Shown: positions 43,233 through 52,694 of the stretch, one piece after another | Layout: each line of letters begins with the position of its first letter | Numbering within the stretch: the first letter of the stretch is position 1 | Assembly: GCA_913056455.1 (NCBI GenBank) | Contig: CAJXMJ010000002.1 | Coordinates: 186,001-250,000 of the forward strand | Origin: an uncultured Fodinibius sp. | Lineage (GTDB): Bacteria > Bacteroidota > Rhodothermia > Balneolales > Balneolaceae | DNA length: 64,000 nt | Direction: 5' to 3' | Notes under the pieces: model-generated | What the model was told of the DNA's origin: nothing | Seen by the model: the letters and a program-made list of their open reading frames with translations, nothing else | Database searches by the model: none | Made by a program: the position numbers and the translations under genes

Positions 43233-43667
43233 CTATGAGTCAATACCCAAATCCTCTTTCAGGTTGTTAAACGAATCCTTGACACTGTCAAGTTGATCGT
43301 CAATACTTTCTTTAAGATCATACCAGTTTTCGTCAGCTTTGGCTCTTAACTCTTCCAAATCATTTTCAAGCTTATCCTTTTTATCGTTGAGGCTTTCCCA
43401 CTGTTTTTGGAGCTCAGATTTTTTTTCTTCTGACTCCCCATCAATTTTCTGTTTCAACTCATCCATTTCCTCTTCCATTTTAGCAAGCTGCTCCTCAACG
43501 TTATTAAGGAATTCCTGCTTTTTAACTTCCACTTCCTTTTGAGCTGATTGTACCGTTTCTTCAACCTCTTCCTGGGCTTCCTGCGTTCTTTGTTCTGACT
43601 TTTCGGTACAAGCAACAGCTCCAAGACCAAATAAAATTATTACCAAATAGATTGTTAATTGCTTCAT
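43233..43667 (-). CDS. Coiled-coil lipoprotein of unknown function
   Basis: 144 residues: lipobox LGAVAC (Cys20), then an almost uninterrupted, highly charged helix of Glu, Lys and Gln heptads (about 25-140), such as KMEEEMDELKQKIDG. No enzyme motif. Likely an anchored periplasmic or outer-membrane coiled coil. No family recognised with confidence. Monocistronic, convergent with pruA. Confidence 0.75.
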   Translation of the reverse strand: MKQLTIYLVIILFGLGAVACTEKSEQRTQEAQEEVEETVQSAQKEVEVKKQEFLNNVEEQLAKMEEEMDELKQKIDGESEEKKSELQKQWESLNDKKDKLENDLEELRAKADENWYDLKESIDDQLDSVKDSFNNLKEDLGIDS

Positions 43668-43809
43668 GACAGAATAGTTTATTTTAGCATTCGTTGAATA
43701 ACTTAATACCTATCATTTTAGTCCAAATCCCACAATTTGTTCCAACAATGATTTTGGGTTAGGCTTTTTAGATATTAAACCGAATTTCCTTTTAGACAAT
43801 CAATCAACT

Positions 43810-44625
43810 ATGAGAATCAGTATCTTGGGCTGCGGATGGCTTGGCCTGCCGTTAGGCGAACGGCTTCGCGATGCAGGACATCGGATTAAAGGATCAACAA
43901 CCAGCAAAGAGAAAATACAACTCCTCAAGGGAAAAGAAATTCAGCCCTTTCTACTTGAGTTAACACCGGACTTACATTGCGAAAACTGCAATGACTTTTG
44001 GGCTGCCGATGTACTTGTTCTCAATATTCCTCCCGGTAGAAGCAACAATAATGTTAAAGAATTTCACCAGCAGCAGATACAAGCGGTCATTGATCGACTG
44101 GTCCATTCCTCTATAAAATTTGTAGTATTCATTAGCTCAACATCTGTATATCCTGAAAAGGGTGGAATCGTAAGCGAAGAAGATACCGAAAAAGGAAAGG
44201 CCACCCGTGCTTCTGGGAATGCTCTTTTGGAAGCAGAAAAGATGCTTCGAAAACAATCGGGATTTGAAACTACGGTTATTCGATTCGGGGGATTATATGG
44301 TCACGACCGCCACCCTGTTAAATACCTGGCCGGACGAAAAAATATTTCCAATGGGAATGCTCCCGTCAATCTCATCCACCAAAAAGACTGTATTAATATT
44401 ATTCAAAAGGTGATCCAAGAAGAAATTACTGGGCAAACGTTTAACGGCGTTTCCGACGGGCATCCACCGAAAAAGATGTATTATCCCGCAGTAGCCGAAG
44501 CTATGGACCTGGAACCGCCAACTTTTGAAGACGACGAAAGCAAAGAGTATAAAATCGTTTCGAACAGAAAATTAAAGATGATGCTGAACTATAAATTCAC
44601 CCATCCCAATCCCATGGATTTTTAG
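43810..44625 (+). CDS. NAD(P)-dependent epimerase/dehydratase-like protein (extended SDR, YeeZ-like)
   Basis: 271 residues with N-terminal nucleotide loop ISILGCGWLGLPLGERL. VVFISSTSVYPEKGGIVSE contains the Ser and Tyr region of extended SDRs, and VIRFGGLYGHDRHPVKYLAG follows. It resembles the YeeZ group, whose substrate is not known. Its stop is 4 bases from that of the convergent oxidoreductase gene. Confidence 0.8.
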   Translation: MRISILGCGWLGLPLGERLRDAGHRIKGSTTSKEKIQLLKGKEIQPFLLELTPDLHCENCNDFWAADVLVLNIPPGRSNNNVKEFHQQQIQAVIDRLVHSSIKFVVFISSTSVYPEKGGIVSEEDTEKGKATRASGNALLEAEKMLRKQSGFETTVIRFGGLYGHDRHPVKYLAGRKNISNGNAPVNLIHQKDCINIIQKVIQEEITGQTFNGVSDGHPPKKMYYPAVAEAMDLEPPTFEDDESKEYKIVSNRKLKMMLNYKFTHPNPMDF

Positions 44626-44629
44626 CATC

Positions 44630-45793
44630 TTAACTTTGAGGATTGTAATCCATTCCAACCCACTCTCTGTTCTCACCACTTTCAATTGCCTTGTGGATAA
44701 AATGTACCCCGTGAGCCCCATCCCTCACTTTGGGAAAGTCCAGTGCTAATTTATTAGGTTTGTCTCCTGACTGCTGAGCGGTAATTACCTCTGCAACATT
44801 CGAGTAAATATTAGCAAAGGCTTCTATGAATCCTTCGGGATGACCGGCCGGAATACGATTATTGTGTTTTGCCGCAGCAGAGAGATAAGCATTCCCTCTT
44901 TTGTGGATCTCTTCCGGTCCGTCAGGATACTTCACCTGTAAATAGTTGGGATTCTCCTGCCTCCATTCAAGGGCTGCCTCATCCCCATATAATCGAATTT
45001 TTAGGCCATTCTCTTCTCCTATGGCAACCTGAGATACAGACAAGATTCCACGCATTCCATTTTCGTAATGCAATAAGATGTTGGCATCATCCTCAAGCTT
45101 ACGACCTTTGCCAAAGGTGTGAATATCAGCAAATAACTCTTTAAGCTTAGTCCCCGTAATATAGCGTACTAAATGTTCTGCATGAGTTCCGATATCAGCT
45201 ACAGCGGCAGAAATTCCCGCCACACTGGGATCCAAGCGCCAAATATCCTCTTCCTTCTCTACCGAATCAGACAACCAACCCTGAGGATACTCAACCACAA
45301 CCTTTCGCAACGATCCCAGCTTCCCATTCTCAACTAAAGCTCTTGCCTCCTTCACCATCGGATAACCGGAATAGTTATAAGTAACCGCAAAAATTGTATC
45401 ATGCTCATCTACCAGTCGGCAAAGCTCTTCTGCTTCTTCAAGGGTATTTGTCATGGGCTTATCACAGATCACATGAATACCTGCTTCTATAAATGTTTTA
45501 CATACTTGATAATGCAAATGATTCGGCACTGTAATGCTCACCACATCTATACGCTCATTATCAGGTAACGAAGCTTCTCTTTGAGCCATCTGCTGAAATG
45601 AACCATATACTCTTTCATTGGCTACACCAAGCTCCCGACCCAATTTCTTGGATTTTCTGGGATCAGAAGAAAATACTCCTGCTGTAAGCTCCATCGTACC
45701 ATCCAAATTAGCGGCCATGCGATGGACCTTACCAATAAAACTACCGGGACCTCCACCCACCATTCCGTACCGAACTTTCCCTTTTTGATCCAT
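44630..45793 (-). CDS. Gfo/Idh/MocA-family oxidoreductase
   Basis: 387-residue NAD(P)-dependent sugar or inositol-type dehydrogenase. N-terminal GMVGGGPGSFIGKVHR nucleotide loop, CDKPMTNT (the family's EKP-like block, with the conserved Lys and Pro), and DIGTHAEHLVRYITG containing the catalytic His. The substrate cannot be inferred. Single gene; no sugar-uptake partner nearby. Confidence 0.88.
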   Translation of the reverse strand: MDQKGKVRYGMVGGGPGSFIGKVHRMAANLDGTMELTAGVFSSDPRKSKKLGRELGVANERVYGSFQQMAQREASLPDNERIDVVSITVPNHLHYQVCKTFIEAGIHVICDKPMTNTLEEAEELCRLVDEHDTIFAVTYNYSGYPMVKEARALVENGKLGSLRKVVVEYPQGWLSDSVEKEEDIWRLDPSVAGISAAVADIGTHAEHLVRYITGTKLKELFADIHTFGKGRKLEDDANILLHYENGMRGILSVSQVAIGEENGLKIRLYGDEAALEWRQENPNYLQVKYPDGPEEIHKRGNAYLSAAAKHNNRIPAGHPEGFIEAFANIYSNVAEVITAQQSGDKPNKLALDFPKVRDGAHGVHFIHKAIESGENREWVGMDYNPQS

Positions 45794-45910
45794 CTGTAAC
45801 TTTTCGGATTATACTTTTATATGCGCTGTAATATATAAATCTTTTGTCCGCTTGACGATCTACTCAAATCATATATCTTATGTACAAAATAACTCAAGGA
45901 TTTTGTTGCT

Positions 45911-46564
45911 ATGGAAAAGAAAATACACAGCTACGAATCAGACGAAATTACAGTAGAATTTGATAGCAAACGCTGCATTCATTCTGCGGAATGCGTTAAG
46001 AATTTACCCTCGGTTTTCAATCCAGATAGCAAACCCTGGATTACCCCCGAAGAAGCTTCTGCAGAAAAAGTAAAAGAGGTGGTACACCATTGTCCTACCG
46101 GTGCACTACAGTACAAGAAGGCCAAGGAGAACGAACTTCCGGCACGAGAGAACACTATTACCGTTGTACCCGACGGACCATTATACCTGCGGGGCAATAT
46201 TGAGATTCAAAATGCAGAGGGTGAAACGTTACTTGAAGATACGCGAGTTGCCATTTGCCGATGTGGGGAATCTGAAAACAAACCTTTGTGTGACAATACA
46301 CACAAGGACATTGACTTTGAAGCACCGGCTTCATTCGATAAAGCCAAACTGCATCCTACAAAAGACGGTGAACCATCTGAAAATAAACTAATTTTAAAAT
46401 TGATGGATAATGGACCAATCTTGCTTGAGGGTACTTACCGGGTACATTCTATTGCAAATGAAGCTGTTAACAGCTCCAAAAATGTAGCCCTTTGTCGCTG
46501 CGGACAATCGTCCGGCAAACCATTTTGCGACGGTACCCATAAAGAAGTGGGCTTTGAGGGATAA
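45911..46564 (+). CDS. Iron-sulfur protein: divergent 4Fe-4S mono-cluster domain plus two CDGSH domains
   Basis: 217 residues. The N-terminus (about 1-75) has CIHSAEC and CPTGAL, a Fer4_19-type cluster domain. Two CDGSH iron-sulfur motifs follow: CRCGESENKPLCDNTH and CRCGQSSGKPFCDGTH, each with three Cys and one His binding a 2Fe-2S cluster. Role is presumably redox or iron-sulfur/iron homeostasis; the partner is unknown. It stands alone, in a region with many iron-related genes. Confidence 0.9.
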   Translation: MEKKIHSYESDEITVEFDSKRCIHSAECVKNLPSVFNPDSKPWITPEEASAEKVKEVVHHCPTGALQYKKAKENELPARENTITVVPDGPLYLRGNIEIQNAEGETLLEDTRVAICRCGESENKPLCDNTHKDIDFEAPASFDKAKLHPTKDGEPSENKLILKLMDNGPILLEGTYRVHSIANEAVNSSKNVALCRCGQSSGKPFCDGTHKEVGFEG

Positions 46565-46741
46565 GCTGATTTAGCCATTTTTGTTCACCACGGGCTCTCA
46601 CAGTATCTGAATAAGAAAACCATATACCTTCACAACAGCTTCATCTGCCATCACTATATACTGCCATTCAAAAATATCAATCAATGTTCAATGTAAAGAA
46701 TATTGATTGGATCGACTCCAGATAAAAAGTCCAAATCACCT

Positions 46742-47116
46742 ATGCAGAAACTTTTTTTGATCATCGGTTCAATCGCTATGGCCTTTGCTGTGGGATTAGG
46801 TGCCTTTGGCGCCCATGGTTTAAAAGAAATACTTACGGATGAAATGCTGGATATCTTCGAAACCGGCGTCAAATACCACTTTTATCATGCTATTGGATTG
46901 TTAGTTATTGCTCTTGTAGCACAACTCATACCTAACTCTTCACTTCTGCAATGGTCGGGCTGGTTAATGCTTGCCGGAATCATCATATTTTCGGGCAGCC
47001 TTTATGTACTTTCAATAAGTGGAATTCGCTGGATGGGAGCAATAACCCCTATTGGCGGCCTATGCTTTATTCTGGCTTGGATATTGCTGGCCATTGCAAG
47101 CTGGCAAAATCTATAA
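46742..47116 (+). CDS. DUF423 family small membrane protein
   Basis: 124 residues with four membrane helices. The N-terminal pattern FLIIGSIAMAFAVGLGAFGAHGLK and central GVKYHFYHAIGLL are the DUF423 (YwdK/YgdD-like) signature. I start at ATG 46742, because the upstream in-frame extension from 46703 is polar and unlike the family. Function unknown. Confidence 0.88.
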   Translation: MQKLFLIIGSIAMAFAVGLGAFGAHGLKEILTDEMLDIFETGVKYHFYHAIGLLVIALVAQLIPNSSLLQWSGWLMLAGIIIFSGSLYVLSISGIRWMGAITPIGGLCFILAWILLAIASWQNL

Positions 47117-47191
47117 TCCAATATCCACTGCCTCAATATTTCAAAAAGTACTTGCAGTTCCCGATCATTATTATATTTTAAGACTAATTAT

Positions 47192-47218
47192 TAAAAAACG
47201 TCTCATTTTTCTTGAGAC
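47192..47218 (-). terminator. Orphan - strand terminator-like hairpin
   Basis: GTCTCA (47200-47205) pairs with TGAGAC (47213-47218). Read on the - strand it is followed by G and T6. No - strand gene ends here; the 229-base spacer 47117-47345 is otherwise AT-rich with nothing recognised. It may mark a small - strand RNA or be chance. Confidence 0.4.
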
Positions 47219-47345
47219 TATCATCTATTACTTATAGACGCACAGTTATACCAGATTAACCAACATTAATATTTAGTTTTATATCAGCAACACATAACCT
47301 GTAGGCGTTTTTTAAAAACAACTCTTTACCAAGTAATCATTTCAC

Positions 47346-47708
47346 ATGAATTTAGAAGACTTCAGAGAATTTTGCATGTCATTTAACGGTGTAACAGAGG
47401 ATTTTCCTTTTGATGATGAGAAAACCGTTGCCTTTAAAGTGATGGGCAAAATTTTTGCAATCACTGATGTTGATGAGTTCGACGGCGTAAATTTAAAATG
47501 TGATCCTGTAAAAGCAGCTATGCTCCGCGATCTATACGAAGATGTGCAGCCGGGCTATCACATGAATAAAAAACATTGGAATACTGTTAATCCACAAGGA
47601 AAGCTTGATGATGAGATTATCAAAGAATGGATTAAAGATTCCTACAACTTAGTCGTGGAAGGATTATCACGCAAAAAACAGAAGAAACTTGAAAAAATGG
47701 AAGATTAA
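47346..47708 (+). CDS. MmcQ/YjbR family DNA-binding-fold protein
   Basis: 120 residues of the MmcQ/YjbR family: EDFPFDDEKTVAFKVMGKIFAI near the start and LKCDPVKAAMLRDLY then PGYHMNKKHWNTV. The fold is similar to the type IV secretion chaperone/CyaY-like double-wing; the role is not known. The stop codon lies within a 17-bp-arm palindrome shared with the convergent DUF6787-like gene. Confidence 0.85.
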   Translation: MNLEDFREFCMSFNGVTEDFPFDDEKTVAFKVMGKIFAITDVDEFDGVNLKCDPVKAAMLRDLYEDVQPGYHMNKKHWNTVNPQGKLDDEIIKEWIKDSYNLVVEGLSRKKQKKLEKMED

Positions 47709-47747
47709 GAGTCTTTTTACTTATTGCTTGTAAAAAGATTCTTAATC
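47705..47747. terminator. Bidirectional terminator overlapping both stop codons
   Basis: The 17-base arms at 47705-47721 and 47731-47747 pair with a single mismatch (G against A in the sixth-to-eighth positions), loop TTATTGCTT. Both the mmcQ-like stop and the DUF6787-like stop are inside it, leaving an 8-base gap between coding regions. Confidence 0.85.
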
Positions 47748-48043
47748 CTGTTAAGGCTTTTCTTTTCAAAATTCCATACAAACTCAAACTGCCCCATTAT
47801 AAAACCGAACAGCAGAAACAAAAGCTGATAGGCCGGAAAGACAATTAGGGCCCAAGCAATAATCTCTAACCAAAGAGGGGTTGACGACCCGATACCAATC
47901 CAATCAAACACAATCTTTCTCACATAGAGGGTCGATATTCCTGTTATCGAAAAAATAAACAGGATTAAAAGCAGACCGCCAAAGGTATCGACGCCCCATC
48001 TCTTTTTCATTTTTTCAATGAATTCACCCACCACAACCCTCAT
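47717..48043 (-). CDS. Small membrane protein, DUF6787-like, downstream of hemL
   Basis: 108 residues with two long membrane segments (about 22-47 and 58-85). The start MKKRWGVDTFGGLLLILFIFSITG resembles the DUF6787 group that Bacteroidota often carry near heme genes. Function unknown. One base separates it from hemL, making it the last gene of the heme operon. Confidence 0.7.
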   Translation of the reverse strand: MRVVVGEFIEKMKKRWGVDTFGGLLLILFIFSITGISTLYVRKIVFDWIGIGSSTPLWLEIIAWALIVFPAYQLLFLLFGFIMGQFEFVWNFEKKSLNRIKNLFTSNK

Positions 48044-48044
48044 G

Positions 48045-49343
48045 TTATACGTTATTTAGGGCTACTTTTATTGACTCGTCAGCAGCTTCAATAGTTTTTG
48101 TGAGGTGATCTTCTGTAAGCGAATTCGCCAAGAAGAGAGACTCGAATGGAGAAGGCGGTAAATAAACACCGTTTTCTAACATCTGATGGAAATATGCTTT
48201 AAAAAATGCCTGATCTGTCGTATTAGCGGTTTGAAAATCAATTACCTCTTCCTCTTCAGTAAAAAAGATACTCAACATCGATCCTACCTGATTAAGCACA
48301 AACGGCACCCCGTGTTGCTCTAAAACATCTTTGAGGCCCGTAGCCAGCTTAACGGTCTTTTCCTCCAGCTCATCGTAATGCATTGGATTCTGATGTAACT
48401 CCGAAAGCAATGCATATCCGGCTGCCATCGCCAACGGATTACCCGAAAGTGTCCCGGCCTGGTAGACATTTCCTACTGGAGAAACAACATCCATAATTTC
48501 CTGTTTCCCGCCGAAAGCCCCAACCGGCATTCCTGCACCAATAATTTTGCCATAGGTCACAAGATCAGCAGTAACCCCATAACGCTCTTGTGCTCCACCC
48601 ATAGCTACGCGAAAACCCGTCATCACCTCGTCAAAAATAAGAACGATATCGTGGGCGTCGCATAGTTCTCGAAGTCCGGCTAAAAATCCTTTTTGTGGCG
48701 GGATACATCCCATATTGCCTGCAACAGGTTCTAAAATGATAGCAGCAACCTCGTCCTCATATTCAATTAACAGCTTCTTGACGGAATTCAAGTCATTGAA
48801 ATTAGCGGTCAATGTATCTTTTGCCGTTCCTTCCGTAACGCCGGGGCTGCTGGGCTGGCCCAACGTAAGTGCTCCACTTCCCGCATTGATCAAAAAAGAA
48901 TCGCCATGTCCATGGTAGTTCCCCTCAAACTTGATTACTTTATCTCGTCCGGTATACCCTCGAGCCACACGAATGGCACTCATGCATGCTTCGGTTCCCG
49001 AATTGACCATGCGGATCTTATCCACTCCGGGAACTATCTGCTTGACAAGTTCAGCCATCTTAACCTCAATCTCGGTAGGTGCACCAAAGGAAGTTGATTT
49101 AGCAGCTGTTTCTTTAACTGCTTCAATCACGGGTCCATAGGCGTGTCCCAGAATCATCGGACCCCATGAGCCTACATAATCGATATATTCTTTACCATCA
49201 ACATCTGTGAGAATAGATCCTTCAGCTTTTTCCAAAAAGACGGGTGTTCCACCAACCGATTTAAACGCTCGAGCAGGGGAATTTACGCCTCCGGGAATAA
49301 ATTTCTGTGCTTGCTCAAATAATTTTTTACTCTTTTCTAACAT
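48045..49343 (-). CDS. hemL: Glutamate-1-semialdehyde 2,1-aminomutase
   Basis: PLP enzyme forming 5-aminolevulinate, the second step of the C5 heme pathway. 432 residues from ATG 49343; the in-frame ATG at 49376 lies in a REP-like repeat and would add 11 unlike residues. [18 protein letters not shown] at the start, PLP lysine 266 in [16 protein letters not shown]. Works with HemA, encoded in the same operon. Confidence 0.95.
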   Translation of the reverse strand: MLEKSKKLFEQAQKFIPGGVNSPARAFKSVGGTPVFLEKAEGSILTDVDGKEYIDYVGSWGPMILGHAYGPVIEAVKETAAKSTSFGAPTEIEVKMAELVKQIVPGVDKIRMVNSGTEACMSAIRVARGYTGRDKVIKFEGNYHGHGDSFLINAGSGALTLGQPSSPGVTEGTAKDTLTANFNDLNSVKKLLIEYEDEVAAIILEPVAGNMGCIPPQKGFLAGLRELCDAHDIVLIFDEVMTGFRVAMGGAQERYGVTADLVTYGKIIGAGMPVGAFGGKQEIMDVVSPVGNVYQAGTLSGNPLAMAAGYALLSELHQNPMHYDELEEKTVKLATGLKDVLEQHGVPFVLNQVGSMLSIFFTEEEEVIDFQTANTTDQAFFKAYFHQMLENGVYLPPSPFESLFLANSLTEDHLTKTIEAADESIKVALNNV

Positions 49344-49371
49344 AAAACTGTTTACAAAATTTAACTGAGTT

Positions 49372-49438
49372 CTCATCCTGAAGTCGTTTCAAAACCTGTA
49401 ACTCATCAATAAAAATGCTAAAATAATTTCAGGATGAC
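49372..49438. repeat. REP-like element between hemB and hemL
   Basis: CTCATCCTGAA and TTTCAGGATGAC ends enclose a diverged centre. Same family as the copies in the dcw cluster. Confidence 0.75.
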
Positions 49439-49453
49439 ATTAGATATTATTTC

Positions 49454-50446
49454 CTATTGGTTCCTCAATACCATAGATGCCGCCTTTGCAAAATAAGTAG
49501 CAATCAAATCTGCACCGGCACGTTTAAATCCAACCAGTACCTCCATCATGGCTTCTTCTTCGTTCAGCCAGCCCTTTTCAGCAGCAGCCTTTAACATAGC
49601 GTATTCTCCGGAAACATTATACACCGAAACCGGTACCGAGACGTTTTCTTTTACGGCTCTAATTACATCCATATATGGCAGACCAGGCTTTACCATCACA
49701 ATATCAGCCCCTTCCTGTTCGTCGAGTTTTGCCTCCTTAATAGCTTCTTGAACATTGGCCGGATCCATCTGATACGTTTTTTTATCACCGAATCCGGGCG
49801 CTGAGTCCAGAGCATCCCGAAAAGGGCCATAGTAGCTGGAGGCATATTTCGCACTGTAAGCCATAATACCCGTATGCTCAAAACCTTCCTCATCCAGTGC
49901 ATTACGCATCGCTCCAATGCGACCATCCATCATATCAGATGGCGCAACCATATCTACGCCAGCCTCGGCATGGCTTACGGCCATTTTTGATAACACTTCA
50001 ACGGATTCGTCATTCAAAATTTCACCATCCTCAACGATACCGTCATGACCATAGCTTGAATACGGATCCATTGCGATATCAGTCATCACCAACATTTCGG
50101 GAAACTCTTCTTTAATCGCTCGTACGGCTTGTTGCATTAACCCATCGGGGTTAAGCGCCTCGGTACCCTTATTATCTTTGAGTTCATCAGGCACTTTGGC
50201 GAATACCAATACTGATTGAATACCTACTTCTTTCAGTTCTTGTATCTCATCCATCAGCAAATCCAGCGTATAGCGGTAGTAATCCGGCATGGATGGGATT
50301 TCGACTTTCTCATTTTCGCCCTCCATCACAAAAACAGGAGCTATAAAGTCAGCCGGTTTCAAGTTGTGCTCGGCTACCATATCACGCATGGCTGCCGATG
50401 TTCGCAATCGTCGACCGCGTATAAAAGGAAATTGCCCGTGTGTCAT
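49454..50446 (-). CDS. hemB: Delta-aminolevulinic acid dehydratase (porphobilinogen synthase)
   Basis: 330 residues; joins two aminolevulinates to porphobilinogen. Schiff-base lysines are K200 (MAYSAKYASSYYG) and K253 (MVKPGLPYMD). The metal loop reads T122-D-I-A-M-D-P-Y-S-S-Y-G-H-D135, with Ala/Asp where zinc enzymes have three cysteines, so this is the magnesium-type enzyme. Between hemF and hemL in the operon. Confidence 0.95.
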   Translation of the reverse strand: MTHGQFPFIRGRRLRTSAAMRDMVAEHNLKPADFIAPVFVMEGENEKVEIPSMPDYYRYTLDLLMDEIQELKEVGIQSVLVFAKVPDELKDNKGTEALNPDGLMQQAVRAIKEEFPEMLVMTDIAMDPYSSYGHDGIVEDGEILNDESVEVLSKMAVSHAEAGVDMVAPSDMMDGRIGAMRNALDEEGFEHTGIMAYSAKYASSYYGPFRDALDSAPGFGDKKTYQMDPANVQEAIKEAKLDEQEGADIVMVKPGLPYMDVIRAVKENVSVPVSVYNVSGEYAMLKAAAEKGWLNEEEAMMEVLVGFKRAGADLIATYFAKAASMVLRNQ

Positions 50447-50492
50447 TTTAAATAAAATTTAAGTTATACAAACTCTTTGTAATTATTACTCT

Positions 50493-50520
50493 GTCATTTA
50501 GAGCAAAGCGAGAAATCCTT
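50493..50520. repeat. Interspersed repeat fragment GTCATTTAGAGC... between hemF and hemB
   Basis: GTCATTTAGAGCAAAGCGAG followed by AAATCCTT resembles a second common Bacteroidota intergenic repeat (GTCATTTCGAGC...GCGAGAAATCT). Only one copy in the window. The remaining 126-base hemF-hemB gap has nothing else recognisable. Confidence 0.5.
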
Positions 50521-50572
50521 GTTCACTAATTACCAAACAAAGTCTCTCTCTCCCTCCAATCGAGATCATATT

Positions 50573-51526
50573 TCAATTCAAATTTCCTTCTGCCTCACCA
50601 TATTCAATCCAATCAATAGGATTTTTTAGTCGATCAATAAGGTAAGCTTCTTCACTTCCTTCTTCGATATCAAAATCATAATCCCATCGAACGCGTGGCG
50701 GCAGACTCATTAAAATAGATTCCGTTCGACCGTCGGTTTTTAGACCAAATAATGTTCCGCGATCATGAATCAAATTAAACTCCACATAGCGACCACGTCT
50801 AATCTCCTGAAAATATCGATGTCGGTCGGTGTATGACTCCTCCTTGTGTCGCTCAACAATCGGTACATAGCTATCTAAAAAAACATCTCCCACCTCGGTT
50901 GTAAAATCGTACCAATCCTCAGCCGAACGCTCTTCATTGGGACGTAAATAATCAAAGAATAATCCACCAACCCCACGCCCTTCCGACCGGTGATCATTGT
51001 AAAAATACTCGTCACATTCTTTTTTAAATCGAGGATAAAGATCTTTGCCATGTTTATCACAGGCATTCTTAAGCACCTGATGGAAATGAACAGCATCTTT
51101 ATCCCACAAATAATAGGGTGTCAAATCCGCGCCGCCGCCAAACCACTGATCGCGCACATCATTCATATTGGAATCATCATACAACTCAAAATAACGATAG
51201 TTCGCATGTACGGTTGGAACCATCGGGCTTTGCGGATGAATCACAAGTGAGAGTCCACCGGCCCAGAACCAACCCTGTTCCACCTCAAAACGTTTACGAA
51301 TCAGCTCGGGCAGTTCTCCATGCACGCTGGATATATTGACACCTCCTTTTTCAAAAACATCACCCTTTTCAATCACGCGGGTATGTCCTCCACCTCCGCC
51401 ATCGCGATCCCAGTCATCGTGTCGAAATCTTGCTTTGCCATCAATCTCCTCGAGGTGACCACAGATCTCATCCTGGAGATTACGGATATAAGATTCAAAT
51501 CTATTTTTAATACTTTCTTTCTTCAT
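50573..51526 (-). CDS. hemF: Oxygen-dependent coproporphyrinogen-III oxidase
   Basis: 317 residues from ATG 51526 (an upstream in-frame start at 51556 would add ten residues). It decarboxylates coproporphyrinogen III to protoporphyrinogen IX using O2. Signatures: DDWDRDGGGGGHTRVIEKG, FWAGGLSLVIHPQSPMVPTVHANYR, WFGGGADLTPYYL, and RGRYVEFNLIHDRGTLFGL. Presence of HemF and of oxygen-dependent HemG implies aerobic heme synthesis via protoporphyrin. Confidence 0.95.
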   Translation of the reverse strand: MKKESIKNRFESYIRNLQDEICGHLEEIDGKARFRHDDWDRDGGGGGHTRVIEKGDVFEKGGVNISSVHGELPELIRKRFEVEQGWFWAGGLSLVIHPQSPMVPTVHANYRYFELYDDSNMNDVRDQWFGGGADLTPYYLWDKDAVHFHQVLKNACDKHGKDLYPRFKKECDEYFYNDHRSEGRGVGGLFFDYLRPNEERSAEDWYDFTTEVGDVFLDSYVPIVERHKEESYTDRHRYFQEIRRGRYVEFNLIHDRGTLFGLKTDGRTESILMSLPPRVRWDYDFDIEEGSEEAYLIDRLKNPIDWIEYGEAEGNLN

Positions 51527-51578
51527 ACACTTAATCTTGGCCAAAGATATGAACAACCAAACTCTGCTTTTATCTGTG

Positions 51579-52628
51579 TTAATCTATGACTGAGTATTCT
51601 TTCACGGTATCAACAAAAACTCGGGCATTATCGACAGGAATGTTTGGTAAAATTCCATGTCCCAAATTTGCAATATAATTCTGAGTTCCAAACCGATCGA
51701 TCATTCGTTTGGTCTGCCGTCGTATTTCATCTTGCGGCATCATCAATTTTGAGGGATCAAAATTACCCTGCAGTACAATATTTCCACGTGTTGCATCGCG
51801 CCCATATTCGGGCGTAATCGTCCAGTCAAGCCCCAATGCAGAGGCATTACTTTTAAAACTAAGTCGCTCAAGTGCATACCAACTACCCTTGGCAAAAAGA
51901 ATGACCGGCACCTCGTCGATGGCATCACAAATCTCCATTAAATACGGCATCGCCCATTCATTAAAATCCTCAGGACTTAGTAATCCCGACCATGAATCGA
52001 ACAGCTGTACCACTTGGGCACCGGCTTCAATTTGGGCTTTCAAATAATCAATCGTCGCCTTCGTCAATTCTTTCATCACGTGCTTGGCTGCATCAGGATG
52101 CTGATACATAAACGCCTTCGCCTTGGCAAAATTTTTAGACCCTTCGCCCTGCACCATATAGCAAAAAAGCGTCCAGGGCGCGCCGGCGAAACCGATCAGA
52201 GGCACACGTCCGTTAAGTTCTTTACGCGTAAGTGTGATAGCTTCCATCACATGATTAAGTTTACCAGGAATATCCTCCGCTAAAATTGAAAACGCATCAT
52301 CCACACTACGGATAGGATTATCCATCACCGGACCCTTTCCTTTCACCAGGTCCACATCAATGCCGAGAGCCTGTGGGATGGTGAGAATATCAGAAAAGAT
52401 AATAGCAGCATCAGGCTCTAATTCGTCAATAGGCTGGATGGTAATCTCACAAGCCAGCTCAGGAGTTTCCACACGCTCGAAAAAGGTGTATTTCTTGCGA
52501 AGTTTCATATACTGCGGCAAATAACGGCCGGCCTGACGCATCATCCATACAGGCGGACGTTCAACCTCTTCGCCGCGGAGCGTTCGGAGTAATAAATCAT
52601 TTTTAAGTGCTGGAAAATCGTTGTTCAT
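51579..52628 (-). CDS. hemE: Uroporphyrinogen decarboxylase
   Basis: 349 residues; removes four acetate carboxyls from uroporphyrinogen III. RPPVWMMRQAGRYLPQYM contains the catalytic-site arginines, and FSDILTIPQALG and GFAGAPWTLFCYMVQG are family blocks. Sits between hemD and hemF in pathway order. Confidence 0.96.
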   Translation of the reverse strand: MNNDFPALKNDLLLRTLRGEEVERPPVWMMRQAGRYLPQYMKLRKKYTFFERVETPELACEITIQPIDELEPDAAIIFSDILTIPQALGIDVDLVKGKGPVMDNPIRSVDDAFSILAEDIPGKLNHVMEAITLTRKELNGRVPLIGFAGAPWTLFCYMVQGEGSKNFAKAKAFMYQHPDAAKHVMKELTKATIDYLKAQIEAGAQVVQLFDSWSGLLSPEDFNEWAMPYLMEICDAIDEVPVILFAKGSWYALERLSFKSNASALGLDWTITPEYGRDATRGNIVLQGNFDPSKLMMPQDEIRRQTKRMIDRFGTQNYIANLGHGILPNIPVDNARVFVDTVKEYSVID

Positions 52629-52694
52629 AAATACTTTTTTGATATGGCTACAGATCTACATGGATTAAAACAGATATATCTGTTGCAACCTGTG

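Noticed and set aside
49344-49376. Upstream hemL start at 49376
   Set aside because: The start codon is inside a REP-like repeat (GGATGAGA) and the extra 11 residues are unlike HemL; ATG 49343 fits the family.
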